64,000 nt of DNA from Lysobacteraceae bacterium (GCA_028870665.1 JAGWPB010000001.1:37216-101215); one strand, 5' to 3'. Positions 22,108-32,517 are shown, counted from the stretch's first letter. Notes: generated by a model from the sequence alone, not told the origin. Made by a program: numbers and translations.

Positions 22108-24192
22108 TCACTCTTTGCCCGGCGTTGCCGTCCAGCGCCGGATCCAGGCCAGCACGGTGTCGTGCCACATCACGCTGTTCTGCGGCTTGAGCACGTGGTG
22201 GTGCTCGTCGGGGAAATACAGCAACTGGCTGGGAATGCCACGCCGCTGCAGGGCGGTGAACGCGCCCAGGCTCTGCTCGTCGGGGATGCGATAGTCGCGT
22301 CCGCCCTGGATCACCAGCATCGGCACGCGCCAGTCGCCGACCTGGTTGAGCGGGTTGAATTTCTCGTAGTTCGCAGGCTGCGCGTACTGCGGCCCACCGT
22401 GCTCCCATTCCTCGAACCACAGTTCGTCGGTGGCGTAGTACATCGAACGGCTGTCGAACACGCCGTCGTGGGCGACGAGGCACTTCCACGGCTGATTCCA
22501 CACACCGGCCATCCAGTAGATCATGTAGCCGCCGTAGCTCGCGCCCAGGGCGCAGGCGCGGTCGGCGTCGAGGAACGGGTAGTCCCGCAATGCGGCTTCC
22601 CAGCCGCGCTTGAGATCCTCGAGCGGTTTGCCGCCCCAGTCACCCGAGATCGAATCGGTGAACGCCTGGCCGTAGCCGGTCGAACCGTGGAAATTGATCG
22701 CCACCACGGCGAAACCCGCGCCGGCATAGATCTCGGGGTTCCAGCGATAGTGGAAGTCGTCGTGCCAGGCACCCTGCGGCCCGCCGTGGATCAGGAAGGC
22801 CACCGGGTATTTCCGGCCCGGCTGGTAACCGACCGGCTTGACCACATAGCCCTGCACGCTGGTGTCGTTCCAGCCCTTGAACGTGAAGAACTCGGCGGCG
22901 CCGAAGCGCGCCTCGGCCAGGCGTTCGGCGTTGAAGTGCGTCACCGGCGTCAGGTTCTCTCCATCGGCGTCGGCGGTGTAGAGATCGGTCGGATGGGTGA
23001 AGTCCTGGCGCGCGACGACCAGCCCGTGCCGGCCGACCGCGAAGCCGGTGACGGTGCCGCCGGCGACCAGTCGCCGCGCTTCGCCGCTCGCCACGTCGAT
23101 CGCGAACAGCGGACGCTGGCCCTCGTCGTCGGCGACGCCATACAGCGTGCGCCCGTCGGCGCTGATCGCGAGCGGCCCGGCCGAGCGGTCCCAGTGCGCG
23201 GCGACCTCGCGACGGGCCCCGCTGGCCAGATCCAACGCCATGATCGCGAAACGGTCGGCCTCGAAGCCCGCGCGTCGCATCGCCAGGTAGTACAGCATGC
23301 GGCCATCGGGCGACGGCAGCGGAAAGGCATCCCAGGCCGGATTGCCAGCGGTGAGATTGCGCGGCGCGGCGGTGCCGTCGGTGGCCACCGCGTAGACGTC
23401 GAAATTGGTCGACCAGGGCTCGTCGCGACCGGCGATGCGTGCGCCGAAGTAAAGCATCTGCCCATCGGGGCTGAAGGCATACTCGTCGGTGCTGCCGTCA
23501 GGCTTCGAGGGCACGTCGCCATCGATGCCGGATGTCAGCAGGCGCGGCTCGCCAGCCGCCTTGCCGTCGGCGCCGAGGGCAGCCAGGAACAGCTGCGATC
23601 GACGGCCATCGGCCCACTGGTCCCAGTGCCGCACGAACAGCTTGTCATACAGACGGCCGCTGGCCCGGGCCGGCACATGCGCGTCCAACTTCGCCTTGCT
23701 GCAGGCGAGGTCCGCGCATGCGGGGAAGACATCGATCGAAAGCGCCAGATGGCGGCCATCCGGGGACACCCTGAAGGTGCCGACATCGAGCGGGTAGTCG
23801 GTCACCTGCACGGGTGTGCCGCCGTCGACCGCGACGCGCCAGACCTGGCTGCTGCCCTTGGCGTCGGCGAGATGGAAGATCGACGCGCCATCCGCCGACC
23901 AGCGCGGATCGCTGCCGACGGCGAGCTTCACCGGCGTCGCGTCGGCTTGTGCGAGATCGAGCAGCCACACCGATGTGATGCCCTTGTTGGCGGCATAGTC
24001 GGTGCTGCGCACGCTGAAGACGACGGCGCGGCCGTCCGGTGCCAGCTGCGGATCGGACACGCGATCCAGCATCACCAGATCGCGCACGTCGAACGGATGC
24101 GCGCCGCGGCGAGATTCAGGCGCCTCGGCAGCCACGGCCATCAGCGGTGCCGCGGCGATCGCGAACGCAGCCAGCAGGGATGTCGGATTCAT
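22108..24192 (-). CDS. S9-family (prolyl oligopeptidase/dipeptidyl aminopeptidase) peptidase
   Basis: Signal peptide, WD40-like N-terminal part, LIHGGPQGAWHD, GASYGGYM, C-terminal alpha/beta hydrolase. Confidence 0.93.
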   Translation of the reverse strand: MNPTSLLAAFAIAAAPLMAVAAEAPESRRGAHPFDVRDLVMLDRVSDPQLAPDGRAVVFSVRSTDYAANKGITSVWLLDLAQADATPVKLAVGSDPRWSADGASIFHLADAKGSSQVWRVAVDGGTPVQVTDYPLDVGTFRVSPDGRHLALSIDVFPACADLACSKAKLDAHVPARASGRLYDKLFVRHWDQWADGRRSQLFLAALGADGKAAGEPRLLTSGIDGDVPSKPDGSTDEYAFSPDGQMLYFGARIAGRDEPWSTNFDVYAVATDGTAAPRNLTAGNPAWDAFPLPSPDGRMLYYLAMRRAGFEADRFAIMALDLASGARREVAAHWDRSAGPLAISADGRTLYGVADDEGQRPLFAIDVASGEARRLVAGGTVTGFAVGRHGLVVARQDFTHPTDLYTADADGENLTPVTHFNAERLAEARFGAAEFFTFKGWNDTSVQGYVVKPVGYQPGRKYPVAFLIHGGPQGAWHDDFHYRWNPEIYAGAGFAVVAINFHGSTGYGQAFTDSISGDWGGKPLEDLKRGWEAALRDYPFLDADRACALGASYGGYMIYWMAGVWNQPWKCLVAHDGVFDSRSMYYATDELWFEEWEHGGPQYAQPANYEKFNPLNQVGDWRVPMLVIQGGRDYRIPDEQSLGAFTALQRRGIPSQLLYFPDEHHHVLKPQNSVMWHDTVLAWIRRWTATPGKE

Positions 24193-24402
24193 GCAGGCTT
24201 CCCGGAACAACGGACGGATCGCGACGCTAGCCAGCGCCCAGCGCCGGCGCAAGCGCCATGGGTCATGGGGCGAAGCCGATGACGGACGGGCGGTCCGGCA
24301 AACGCACCCGGTACCGGTGTCGCCGCAGCGGCGCCGGATGCGCGGCCGCAGGCAATCCGCCGCGCGCAGGGCGCGTCGGCCAGCGGCTGGCGGCAGCCGC
24401 GC

Positions 24403-25707
24403 TCAACCCTCGGCCGGCTGCGGATGCGGGAATCGCACCGTGACCGCGGTGCCGGCATTGAGTTCGCTCTCGAACTCGACCTGCCAGCCGAAACGGTCGG
24501 CCAGCCGGCGCACGATGGTGAGGCCGACGCCATGGCCGTCCGAGCGACTGCGGCCGGCGCGGAAGAACGGCTGGGTGACCCGTGCCAGTTCCTCGGCACT
24601 CATGCCGATGCCGGTATCGGCGATACGCACCGTGCCTTCGCCGACGGTGGCGGTGACGCTGCCGCGCTCGGTATACAGGCAGGCGTTGCGGATCAGGTTG
24701 CCGATCAGGACCGCGAACACGCGCGGTGACGCGTGCAACGCGAAGCGCTGGGGCTGCTCCAGCAGCAACTGCACCGGCTTGCCGATCACCAGGTCCTGGG
24801 CGCGCTCCAGCTCGTCACGCACCACCTCGTTGGCGATGAAGTCCTCCTCCGGCAGACCGGTGTTGTCCTCGCGCGCCAGGATCAGGAACGACTCGATCAG
24901 CGCCTCCATGTCGCGCGCGGCGCGACGGATGCGATGCACCGAGCGCTGGCCGAACGGCGACAGCGCGGGCTCTTCCTCGAGCACGCCGGCAGCGACCTTG
25001 ACCACGGTCAGCGGCGTGCGCAGCTCGTGACTGGCGTCGCGGGTGAAGTTGCGTTCGCGTTCGATGAACGACTCGATGCGGCTGGCGAATCCGTGCAGCG
25101 CACGCGCCAGCACCTCGACATCACCGTCGCTGTTGGGCGGCAGGTTGGCGGGCTCCAGCGCGGCCAGATCGGGATGCTTGGGATCCCAGCGCCGTACCAC
25201 GCTGGCGAGGCCGATCACCGGCGACAGCGCGCGCCGTGAAGCGCGATAGGTGAGGTAATGGGTGATGTAGATGATCAGCAGCACCACCGACAGCGGCACG
25301 AAGCCGAACAGGAAGGCGAGGCGATCGACCTGCTCCTGCTTGAACACCAGGTACAGCTGGCCGGGCGCGGCGTCGGTGACGTAAACCAGATCCTCGTGCC
25401 CGGACCCGCCCAGGCGGTGATACCCGGGAGCCAGCGCGCGCAGGGCCGCCGGCAGTGCCGACCGTGTCCCGCCCGGCGCCAGCAGATAGCCGCGCATGTT
25501 GGCGGTATTGGGCAGCTGCGCCGAGGGATCGGCCGCCCGGAAGGCCCAGAAGTGGGCAGCCTCCTCCTTCAGTGCCTGCTTGATCAGCACATCCTCGAGG
25601 ATGGTCGCGGCGCCGTACACGCTGAGCACGGTGGCGAAGCTGATCGCCGCCAGCTGCATCACGAACACGACCCACAGCTTGCGGCGGATGCCGGCAGGAC
25701 GACGCAT
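24403..25707 (-). CDS. Sensor histidine kinase
   Basis: TM sensor, FTRDASHELRTPLTVVK H-box, GLTIVRRLADRFGW. Confidence 0.93.
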   Translation of the reverse strand: MRRPAGIRRKLWVVFVMQLAAISFATVLSVYGAATILEDVLIKQALKEEAAHFWAFRAADPSAQLPNTANMRGYLLAPGGTRSALPAALRALAPGYHRLGGSGHEDLVYVTDAAPGQLYLVFKQEQVDRLAFLFGFVPLSVVLLIIYITHYLTYRASRRALSPVIGLASVVRRWDPKHPDLAALEPANLPPNSDGDVEVLARALHGFASRIESFIERERNFTRDASHELRTPLTVVKVAAGVLEEEPALSPFGQRSVHRIRRAARDMEALIESFLILAREDNTGLPEEDFIANEVVRDELERAQDLVIGKPVQLLLEQPQRFALHASPRVFAVLIGNLIRNACLYTERGSVTATVGEGTVRIADTGIGMSAEELARVTQPFFRAGRSRSDGHGVGLTIVRRLADRFGWQVEFESELNAGTAVTVRFPHPQPAEG

Positions 25708-25849
25708 CGAAGCCTCTTGATGGACAGCTGCAACCCGTTGCATGCGCGGCGCTCGCGCGGCCGCTCGCGCCAGGCACGGAAGTCACGAATAGCGGCAATC
25801 TACGCGATCGGCACGGGCACGGATGCGAGGGCAGGGATTCCCCGCGTGC

Positions 25850-26611
25850 TCAGCCGACCTGCCGGGCGGCGCCGGAGACCTCGCTGTCGAGATCGGCCAG
25901 ACGGTAGCCCGCACTGTGGATGGTGTGCAGCAGGGGTTTCTGGAACGGCTTGTCGATCACCTTGCGCAGGTTGTAGAGGTGGCTGCGCAGGGTGTCGGAA
26001 TCCGGCAACAGGTCGCCCCAGATCTCGCGCTCGATGTCGCGCCGGCTCACCACGCGCGGGGATTCGCGCATCAGGATCGTCAGCAGCTTGAGGCCGATCG
26101 GCGAAATCTGCAGGTCCTGCCCGGCGCGAGTCAGGCGCAGGGTGGCGGTGTCGAGCACCAGGTCGCCCACCTTCAGGACCTCGGCCGAAACCTGGCGACG
26201 GTCGCGACGGATCAGCGCCTTGACGCGCGCCTCGAGCTCGCGGATCTCGAAGGGCTTGATCAGATAATCGTCGGCGCCGGCATCGAGGCCGACCAGCTTG
26301 TCGTCCAGCGTGTCGCGCGCGGTCAGCATCAGGACCGGGGTGGACTTCTTGGCCTCCTGGCGCAGCTTGCGGCACAAGTCGAGCCCGTCCATGCCCGGCA
26401 GCATCAGGTCCAGCACGACCACGTCATAGCTGTTGGATACCGCCAGATGCAGGCCGGTGATGCCGTCGGCGGCGTAGTCCACCGAATAGCCGCGGCGCTC
26501 CAGGAACTCGCCTACCATTTCGGCGATGCTGCGGTTGTCCTCGATCAGCAGGATCAGGCCTGCCTGTTCGTCGCGTGCGCTCATCGGGCGGCTCCAGGTC
26601 ATTTCACTCAT
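25850..26611 (-). CDS. OmpR-family response regulator
   Basis: LILLIEDNRSIAEMV, VLDLMLPGMDGL, KPFEIRELEARV, winged-helix C-terminus; start 26611 or 26584. Confidence 0.93.
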   Translation of the reverse strand: MSEMTWSRPMSARDEQAGLILLIEDNRSIAEMVGEFLERRGYSVDYAADGITGLHLAVSNSYDVVVLDLMLPGMDGLDLCRKLRQEAKKSTPVLMLTARDTLDDKLVGLDAGADDYLIKPFEIRELEARVKALIRRDRRQVSAEVLKVGDLVLDTATLRLTRAGQDLQISPIGLKLLTILMRESPRVVSRRDIEREIWGDLLPDSDTLRSHLYNLRKVIDKPFQKPLLHTIHSAGYRLADLDSEVSGAARQVG

Positions 26612-26671
26612 GTGAAGATTGGAACCGGGGCCGGGTGATTCTGCCGTGAAGAGACCTAAGGCCGCGCCGGA

Positions 26672-27316
26672 TCAGAGGGTTTTCAACGTCGGCGCCAGCA
26701 CCGACCAGACGTTGGCCAGCACGCGCGGTTCGCCGGCCGCGACAGGATGCAGGCCGTCGGACTGCATCAGCGCCGGATCCAGCGCCACGCCCTGCAGCAG
26801 GAACGGCAACAGCGGCAGATGGTGCTCCCGGGCCAGGTCGGCGTAGATCGCCTGCAAGCCGTCGCGATAGGGCGGGCCGTAGTTGACCGGCAACTCGATG
26901 CCCAGCAGCACGACCTTGGCGCCGGCTTGACGGCAGTCGCGGATCATCGCCTGCAGATTGGCGCGGATCCCGGCCAGCGGCAGGCCTCGCAGGCCGTCGT
27001 TGGCGCCCAGTTCCAGCAGGACCAATGCAGGGCGGTAGCGTTCGAGCAATCCGGGCAGACGACTGACGCCGTCGGCCGTGGTCGCGCCGCTGATGCTGGC
27101 ATTGATCACTGCGCGCGGCGGCCGCATGTTGGCAAGACGCGCGCCGAGCAGGTGCACCCAGCCGTCCTGCTCGGCAATGTTGTGCGCGGCGGAGAGCGAA
27201 TCGCCCAGCACCAGGACGGGCCGCGCGACGGAAGCAGCCGCCGGCGCAGCGCAGGCCGGTAGCGGCAGACACCCCAACGCCAACAGCATCAGTGCCAGGA
27301 AACGCCGCATGACCAT
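26672..27316 (-). CDS. tesA: Arylesterase/multifunctional thioesterase I
   Basis: VLVLGDSLSAAHNI GDSL motif, LELGANDGLRG, SDGLHP; divergent from ybbA; start 27310 or 27316. Confidence 0.93.
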   Translation of the reverse strand: MVMRRFLALMLLALGCLPLPACAAPAAASVARPVLVLGDSLSAAHNIAEQDGWVHLLGARLANMRPPRAVINASISGATTADGVSRLPGLLERYRPALVLLELGANDGLRGLPLAGIRANLQAMIRDCRQAGAKVVLLGIELPVNYGPPYRDGLQAIYADLAREHHLPLLPFLLQGVALDPALMQSDGLHPVAAGEPRVLANVWSVLAPTLKTL

Positions 27317-27998
27317 CGCCATCCCCATGCTCAGTGCCCGCGATGTTAGCAAGGCACTGGTCGGCCCCGAGGGCCGCATCGACATTCTGGCGGGCATCGA
27401 TATCGAGGTCGCGACCGGCGCCAGCGTCGCCATCGTCGGCGCCTCCGGCTCGGGCAAGACCACCCTGCTGGGCCTGCTCGCCGGGCTCGACCTGCCGAGC
27501 GGCGGCGGCATCCGTCTCGACGGCCACGCGCTGGAGACGCTGGACGAGGAGGCGCGCGCCGCATTGCGCCGGCGCCTGGTCGGCTTCGTGTTCCAGTCGT
27601 TCCATCTGCTGCCGGCGCTGACGGCACTGGAAAACGTCATGCTGCCGCTGGAGCTCGAGGGCGAGTCCGCGGCACGCAGGCGGGCGCGCGAGGCATTGCA
27701 GGCCGTGGGCCTCGACGCGCGCTGCGGTCACTACCCGTACCAGCTTTCCGGCGGCGAGCAGCAGCGCGTGGCGCTGGCGCGCGCCTTCGTGCACCGTCCG
27801 CGACTGCTGTTCGCCGACGAGCCCACCGGCAACCTCGATCGCCGGACCGGCGCCGGCGTTGCCGAGCTGCTGTTCGAGCTCAACCGCGCGCACGCCACCA
27901 CGCTGGTGCTGGTGACCCACGATGCCGCACTGGCCGCGCGTTGCGGACGCACGCTGGAGCTGGTCGACGGTCGACTGGTCGACGGCGCGCCGGCATGA
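27309..27998 (+). CDS. ybbA: ABC transporter ATP-binding protein
   Basis: GASGSGKTTLLGLLAGLD, YQLSGGEQQRVALARAF; start 27309 or 27327. Confidence 0.93.
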   Translation: MTIAIPMLSARDVSKALVGPEGRIDILAGIDIEVATGASVAIVGASGSGKTTLLGLLAGLDLPSGGGIRLDGHALETLDEEARAALRRRLVGFVFQSFHLLPALTALENVMLPLELEGESAARRRAREALQAVGLDARCGHYPYQLSGGEQQRVALARAFVHRPRLLFADEPTGNLDRRTGAGVAELLFELNRAHATTLVLVTHDAALAARCGRTLELVDGRLVDGAPA

Positions 27999-30475
27999 AC
28001 ACGCTGCGCCTGGGCCTGCGCACGCTGCGCCGCGAGTGGCGCCTGCCCGAACTGCGCACGCTGGCCGCGGCGCTGCTGCTTGCGGTTGCCGCGCTCGGCG
28101 CGGTGGCGACGCTGGCCGCGCGCGTCGAGGCGGCGCTGCTGGCCAGCGCCGCCGAGCTGATCGGCGGCGACGCCGGCATCAGCGACAACCGGCCGCTGCC
28201 GCCGGCGGTGGCAGCCGAAGCGCAACGCCTCGCGCTCACGGTCAACCGCAGCAGCACGTTCCCATCGGTCGCCTTCAACGGCACGCTCAGCCAGCTGCTC
28301 GACGTGCGCGCGACCGATGCGTCCTATCCGCTGCGCGGCACGCTTCGGCTGGCCGACGCGGCCGGGCGCATCATCGACGGCCGCGGTCCCGCAGCGGGAA
28401 CGGTTGATCTCGATCATCGCGCCCTGGTGGCGCTGGATCTGACCGTCGGCGATCGCGTGCAGATCGGCGGACGCGAGCTGACCATCGGCGCCGAGATCGT
28501 GCGCGAACCGGACGGCGGCGAGCTGTTCGCGATCGCCCCGCGTGCGCTGATGAGCCTGGCTGATGCCGAAGCCGCGGGCCTGCTGGGCACCGGCAGCCGC
28601 GTGCAGCATCGCCTGCTGGTGGCGGGATCTGCGGCCAGCGTCGATGAATTTGTCGTTTGGCTGAAAGCCCATCGGCCGCCGGATGCCGAGTTGATCACGC
28701 CCGAGCGCACGCAGCAGCGATTGCGCATCGCCTTTGACCGCGCCGGTGCCTTCCTGCGCCTGTCGGCGCTGCTGTCGGCGCTGCTGGCCGGTGTCGCCAT
28801 CGCGCTGTCGGCGCAGCGCTACGCCCGGCGCAAGACCGACGAGATCGCCCTGCTGCGCGCGCTGGGCGCGCCGCGTGGCCAGGTGCGCGCGCTGGTGCTG
28901 GTCACCCTGCTGGGCATGGCGCTGCCGGCGCTGCTGCTGGGCGCGCTGCTGGCGCTGGGCCTGTCGAGCGCGGCGTGGACGCTGGCGCGCGGGCTGCTGC
29001 CCGGCACCGCGGGTGGTCTGCCGTTGCTGCCCGCGCTGGCGGCCGCGATCGCCGGCCTCGCCCTGCTGCTGGGTTTTGCGCTGCCGCCGCTGGCGCGATT
29101 GGCCGAGGTCGCGCCGGTCGCGGTGTTCAGGCGCGGCGCACGGCAACGCGTGCGCGCCCTTGATGCGCTGTATCTGCTGCCGGTGCTGGTCGCGGTGGGC
29201 CTGGCCTGGTTCGAGAGTGGATCGTTTCGGCTGGCCGGCATCCTCGCCGCCAGTCTCGCCGGCGTCGCCGTGATCGCGGCCCTGCTGGCGACGCTGCTGC
29301 TGGCACTGATCCGCCGCCTCGCGCCGGGTGCGCATCCGGCGTTGCGGCTGGGGCTGGCCGCGCTGGCGCGACGGCGTGCACTGAGCCTGATCCAGGCCAC
29401 CGCGCTGGCGCTGGGTCTGACCGCGCTGCTGCTGCTCGCGGTGATCGCCCCGGCCCTGCTCGACCGCTGGCGGGCCGAGCTGCCGGCCGACACGCCCAAC
29501 TGGTTCGCGCTCAATATCCAGGATGACCAGCGGATGCCGGTGACGACCGCGCTCGACCGCCTGGGCGCGCGCAAGCTCAATAGGCTGCCCTTGGCGGTCG
29601 GCAAACTGGCCAGCATCAATGGCGTGCCGGTCGCCAGCGTGCACTTTCGCGACCGGGCGACGCGCGACTGGGCCGAGCAGCAGCTGCGACTGTCGTGGAG
29701 CGCGGTGCTTCCGCCAGCCAACACGCTGGTCGCGGGCCGCTGGTTCACGGCCGATCCCGCGCAACCCCAGGCCTCGGTCGAACAGGGCTGGGCGCAGCGC
29801 TTCGGCGTCAAGTTGGGCGATACCCTGGGCTTTCGCATCGGCGAAGACACCTACACCGCGCGCGTCACCAGCCTGCGCAAGGTCGACTGGACCAGCTTCC
29901 GGGTGAACTTCTTCCTGCTGCTGGATCCGGCGCACGCCCGCGCACTCCCGCACAGCTGGCTGGCGAGCTGGTATCTGCCGCCAGGAAACGCGCCGGCGCT
30001 GGCCGCCTTCAACCGCAGCTACGGCAATCTCAGCCTGATCGACGTCAACGCCCTGCTCGACCGCGTGCGCGACATCATCGTGCGGGTGACCGCCGCGGTG
30101 CGCTGGGTGCTGGGCTTCAGCCTGCTGGCCGGCGCGCTGGTGCTGGCCGCAGCCCTGGCGTCGAGTGCCGCCGAACGCCGCCGCGAAGCCGCACTGCTGC
30201 GCACCCTGGGCGCGTCCTCGGCCCAGTTGCGCGCGGCGGCCGCCGCGGAGTTCGCGCTGCTCGGCCTGATCGCCGGCCTGACCGCCGCGCTGGGCGCGGC
30301 CGCGACCGGAGCGTGGATCGCCGCCAGCGTGATGGACCTGCCCGACTTCGTTCCGCCCCTGCCGACGCTGGGGCTGGCCGCACTGGCCGCGGCGCTGGGC
30401 GTGATGCTGCTGGGTCTGGCCGGCACGCGCCGCGTGCTGGCGACCTCGCCGCTGGCCCTGCTGCGTCGCGGCTGA
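27995..30475 (+). CDS. ybbP: ABC transporter permease (FtsX-like)
   Basis: 826 aa polytopic protein directly downstream of ybbA, FtsX-type domains. Confidence 0.92.
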   Translation: MNTLRLGLRTLRREWRLPELRTLAAALLLAVAALGAVATLAARVEAALLASAAELIGGDAGISDNRPLPPAVAAEAQRLALTVNRSSTFPSVAFNGTLSQLLDVRATDASYPLRGTLRLADAAGRIIDGRGPAAGTVDLDHRALVALDLTVGDRVQIGGRELTIGAEIVREPDGGELFAIAPRALMSLADAEAAGLLGTGSRVQHRLLVAGSAASVDEFVVWLKAHRPPDAELITPERTQQRLRIAFDRAGAFLRLSALLSALLAGVAIALSAQRYARRKTDEIALLRALGAPRGQVRALVLVTLLGMALPALLLGALLALGLSSAAWTLARGLLPGTAGGLPLLPALAAAIAGLALLLGFALPPLARLAEVAPVAVFRRGARQRVRALDALYLLPVLVAVGLAWFESGSFRLAGILAASLAGVAVIAALLATLLLALIRRLAPGAHPALRLGLAALARRRALSLIQATALALGLTALLLLAVIAPALLDRWRAELPADTPNWFALNIQDDQRMPVTTALDRLGARKLNRLPLAVGKLASINGVPVASVHFRDRATRDWAEQQLRLSWSAVLPPANTLVAGRWFTADPAQPQASVEQGWAQRFGVKLGDTLGFRIGEDTYTARVTSLRKVDWTSFRVNFFLLLDPAHARALPHSWLASWYLPPGNAPALAAFNRSYGNLSLIDVNALLDRVRDIIVRVTAAVRWVLGFSLLAGALVLAAALASSAAERRREAALLRTLGASSAQLRAAAAAEFALLGLIAGLTAALGAAATGAWIAASVMDLPDFVPPLPTLGLAALAAALGVMLLGLAGTRRVLATSPLALLRRG

Positions 30476-30571
30476 TCCGGATTGCGTGTCAACCGCAGCC
30501 GCGGCGGTGCGTTGTCTGGCATGGCGGCTCCCTCTCGCCGCCGACAAGAAAATCCCCTTGCTTGAATTTGC

Positions 30572-30599
30572 AGGCGGACCCGGATGGTCCGCCTTTTTG
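30572..30599 (+). terminator. Rho-independent terminator downstream of ybbP
   Basis: AGGCGGACC-CGGAT-GGTCCGCCT followed by T-run. Confidence 0.93.
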
Positions 30600-30607
30600 T
30601 TGGGCGC

Positions 30608-31435
30608 TCAATCGCCACGCCGTGGCACGCTGACTGTGCCCTTGACGTCACGGTAGCGGAGATCGCCGCTGCGGGTGGCGCCGACCGTCAGGTTGCCGGC
30701 GACACCACTGACGACGACATCGCCGGAGCCTGTAGCGCCGACATGCACGCTGCCGCGCACGTCGCGCGCGCTGATGTCGCCGGAGCCGGTGCCGGCCACA
30801 TCGACGCTGCCGCCGACGCCCTCGAAGCCGAGATCGCCCGAACCGGAGTGCCCCGCACGCACATCGCCGCGCACGTGCTCGGCGTGCACATCGCCCGATC
30901 CGGTACCGCGCAGGTCGAGGCTGCCGATATCGGCCAGTCGCGCATCGCCCGAGCCCAGGCGCAGGCCGACCGCACCGGCGACGCTGCTCGCGCTGAGGTC
31001 CCCCGAGTCCGAGGTCACGTCCAGCGCCGCGACCTGCTGCGCGTCGACATCGCCCGAGCCGGTGTCCACCACCAGTGCCAGCGTCGCCGGCACGCGCACG
31101 CTCAGCGTGAAGCTGCGGCGGCCCCGGAAAAACCAGCCGCCGCTGCCGTTCGGCATCCTTGCGGTCACGACCACCCCATCGCCCTGGCGCTGCGTTACCA
31201 GCGTCATGCCGGCCAGCGCCGCGGGATCGGAGGCACAGGCCCGGCCACGCACCTCGATCCTGGCCAGTCCGGGTACACCGATCACCTCGAGATCGGCCGC
31301 ACCCAGCACGAGACGCGCCTGGCGCAGGCCCGCGGCATCGAGATCGAGCGTGCGCAGAGTCGCGTGTGGACAGGAGCTGGCCGCAGCCAGCACGGGCATC
31401 CACAGCAGGGCGAAGCAGGCAAGCAGTCGGCGCAT
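30608..31435 (-). CDS. Secreted DUF4097/GIN-like protein with GSGD repeats
   Basis: Signal peptide MRRLLACFALLWMPVLAAAS; about 8 repeats of ~20 aa around (G/S)SGD. Confidence 0.75.
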   Translation of the reverse strand: MRRLLACFALLWMPVLAAASSCPHATLRTLDLDAAGLRQARLVLGAADLEVIGVPGLARIEVRGRACASDPAALAGMTLVTQRQGDGVVVTARMPNGSGGWFFRGRRSFTLSVRVPATLALVVDTGSGDVDAQQVAALDVTSDSGDLSASSVAGAVGLRLGSGDARLADIGSLDLRGTGSGDVHAEHVRGDVRAGHSGSGDLGFEGVGGSVDVAGTGSGDISARDVRGSVHVGATGSGDVVVSGVAGNLTVGATRSGDLRYRDVKGTVSVPRRGD

Positions 31436-31503
31436 GACGGGCTCCATCACGGGGTGGGCGGTGCGTAGCGCGTGAATGAACGATCGGGCGACGAAGGACC
31501 CGG

Positions 31504-31914
31504 TCAGTCGCGGGTGCGACGGTGCCCGGCCAGGTCGGGAAGTTGCGGCCAGCCATCGTCGCCGAAGGTCAGGACCGCGCCGATCGTCAGTGCGCCGCAG
31601 AGCACCAGGCAGGGCCCCAGCGCCTGCACCAGCAGCGGCAGATCCCGCGGCATCGCCAGGCCGGCAAGCGCGGGCAACCGGAACCCGGTGGCGACAAGGG
31701 CAGCGGCGATCACCATGAACATGCCCAGCACGGTCAGGGCTCGCGTCCAGGGTGCCGCAACGCGCGGCGCGATGTGTGCGATGACGCGCTCGCTGAAGCC
31801 GGCGTCCGCGGGCCACGGATCACGGCGCGCATCCGCGCGCAGCAGGGCTTCGACGCGCGCGGCGGCATCGGGCAGGCCGGAAGCATCATGGGGCGAATTC
31901 CAGTGACCGTTCAT
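31504..31914 (-). CDS. Small membrane protein, possible anti-sigma factor
   Basis: 136 aa, soluble N-terminus plus two hydrophobic segments, directly downstream of ECF sigma gene. Confidence 0.55.
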   Translation of the reverse strand: MNGHWNSPHDASGLPDAAARVEALLRADARRDPWPADAGFSERVIAHIAPRVAAPWTRALTVLGMFMVIAAALVATGFRLPALAGLAMPRDLPLLVQALGPCLVLCGALTIGAVLTFGDDGWPQLPDLAGHRRTRD

Positions 31915-31915
31915 G

Positions 31916-32485
31916 TCAGATCCTCACCGGGATATCCTCGCCCAGCCGTCTGCGCAGTTTCTGCAGGGCCCGCGCGAGATGCGATTTCAGTGTACCCAGC
32001 GGGCAGCCGATGACGAAGGCGGCCTCGCGGTGGCTGAGGTCGAGGTAATAGCAGTGCACGATGACCGCGCGCTCGGGCTCGCTCAGGCAGTCCAGCGCGC
32101 GTCGCACTTCGCCCTGCGCAACCAGGTCCGCCCCGGACTCCGCGGCCGGGCCTGCGTCGTCGGCGTCCCAGCGCTCGTCGAGCGGCTGGGTGGATCGGAC
32201 GGACGGGCGACGCACGTGCATCAGAAACGTGTTGTAGGCGATGCGATAGAGCCAGGTGCCAAAGGCGGCTTCGCCGCGAAAATGCTCGAGCCGGCGCCAT
32301 GCCTGGACCAGCGCATCCTGCGCCAGATCGTCCGCGAGCGCCGCATCCTCCCGGCACAACCGGCGCAACAACGCCCGCACCCGGCCCTGGTGCCGACGCA
32401 CCAGCTCGCCGTAGGCCCGGCGGTCGCCGGCCATGGCCTGCCGGATCAGCAGCGCCTCGGCGTCCGCGTCCGCATCCGCATCCAT
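31916..32485 (-). CDS. ECF-type RNA polymerase sigma factor
   Basis: DDLAQDALVQAWRRLEHFRGEAAFGTWLYRIAYN (sigma2); PLGTLKSHLARALQKLR (sigma4); start at 32485 or 32506. Confidence 0.92.
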   Translation of the reverse strand: MDADADADAEALLIRQAMAGDRRAYGELVRRHQGRVRALLRRLCREDAALADDLAQDALVQAWRRLEHFRGEAAFGTWLYRIAYNTFLMHVRRPSVRSTQPLDERWDADDAGPAAESGADLVAQGEVRRALDCLSEPERAVIVHCYYLDLSHREAAFVIGCPLGTLKSHLARALQKLRRRLGEDIPVRI

Positions 32486-32517
32486 CCGCGATCCTCCGTC
32501 GCGCAAGGCCCCTGTCG

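Noticed and set aside
27731-30547. 938-aa minus-strand ORF
   Set aside because: Antisense to the well-supported ybbP gene; Q/R/A-rich low-complexity translation typical of shadow ORFs in high-GC DNA.
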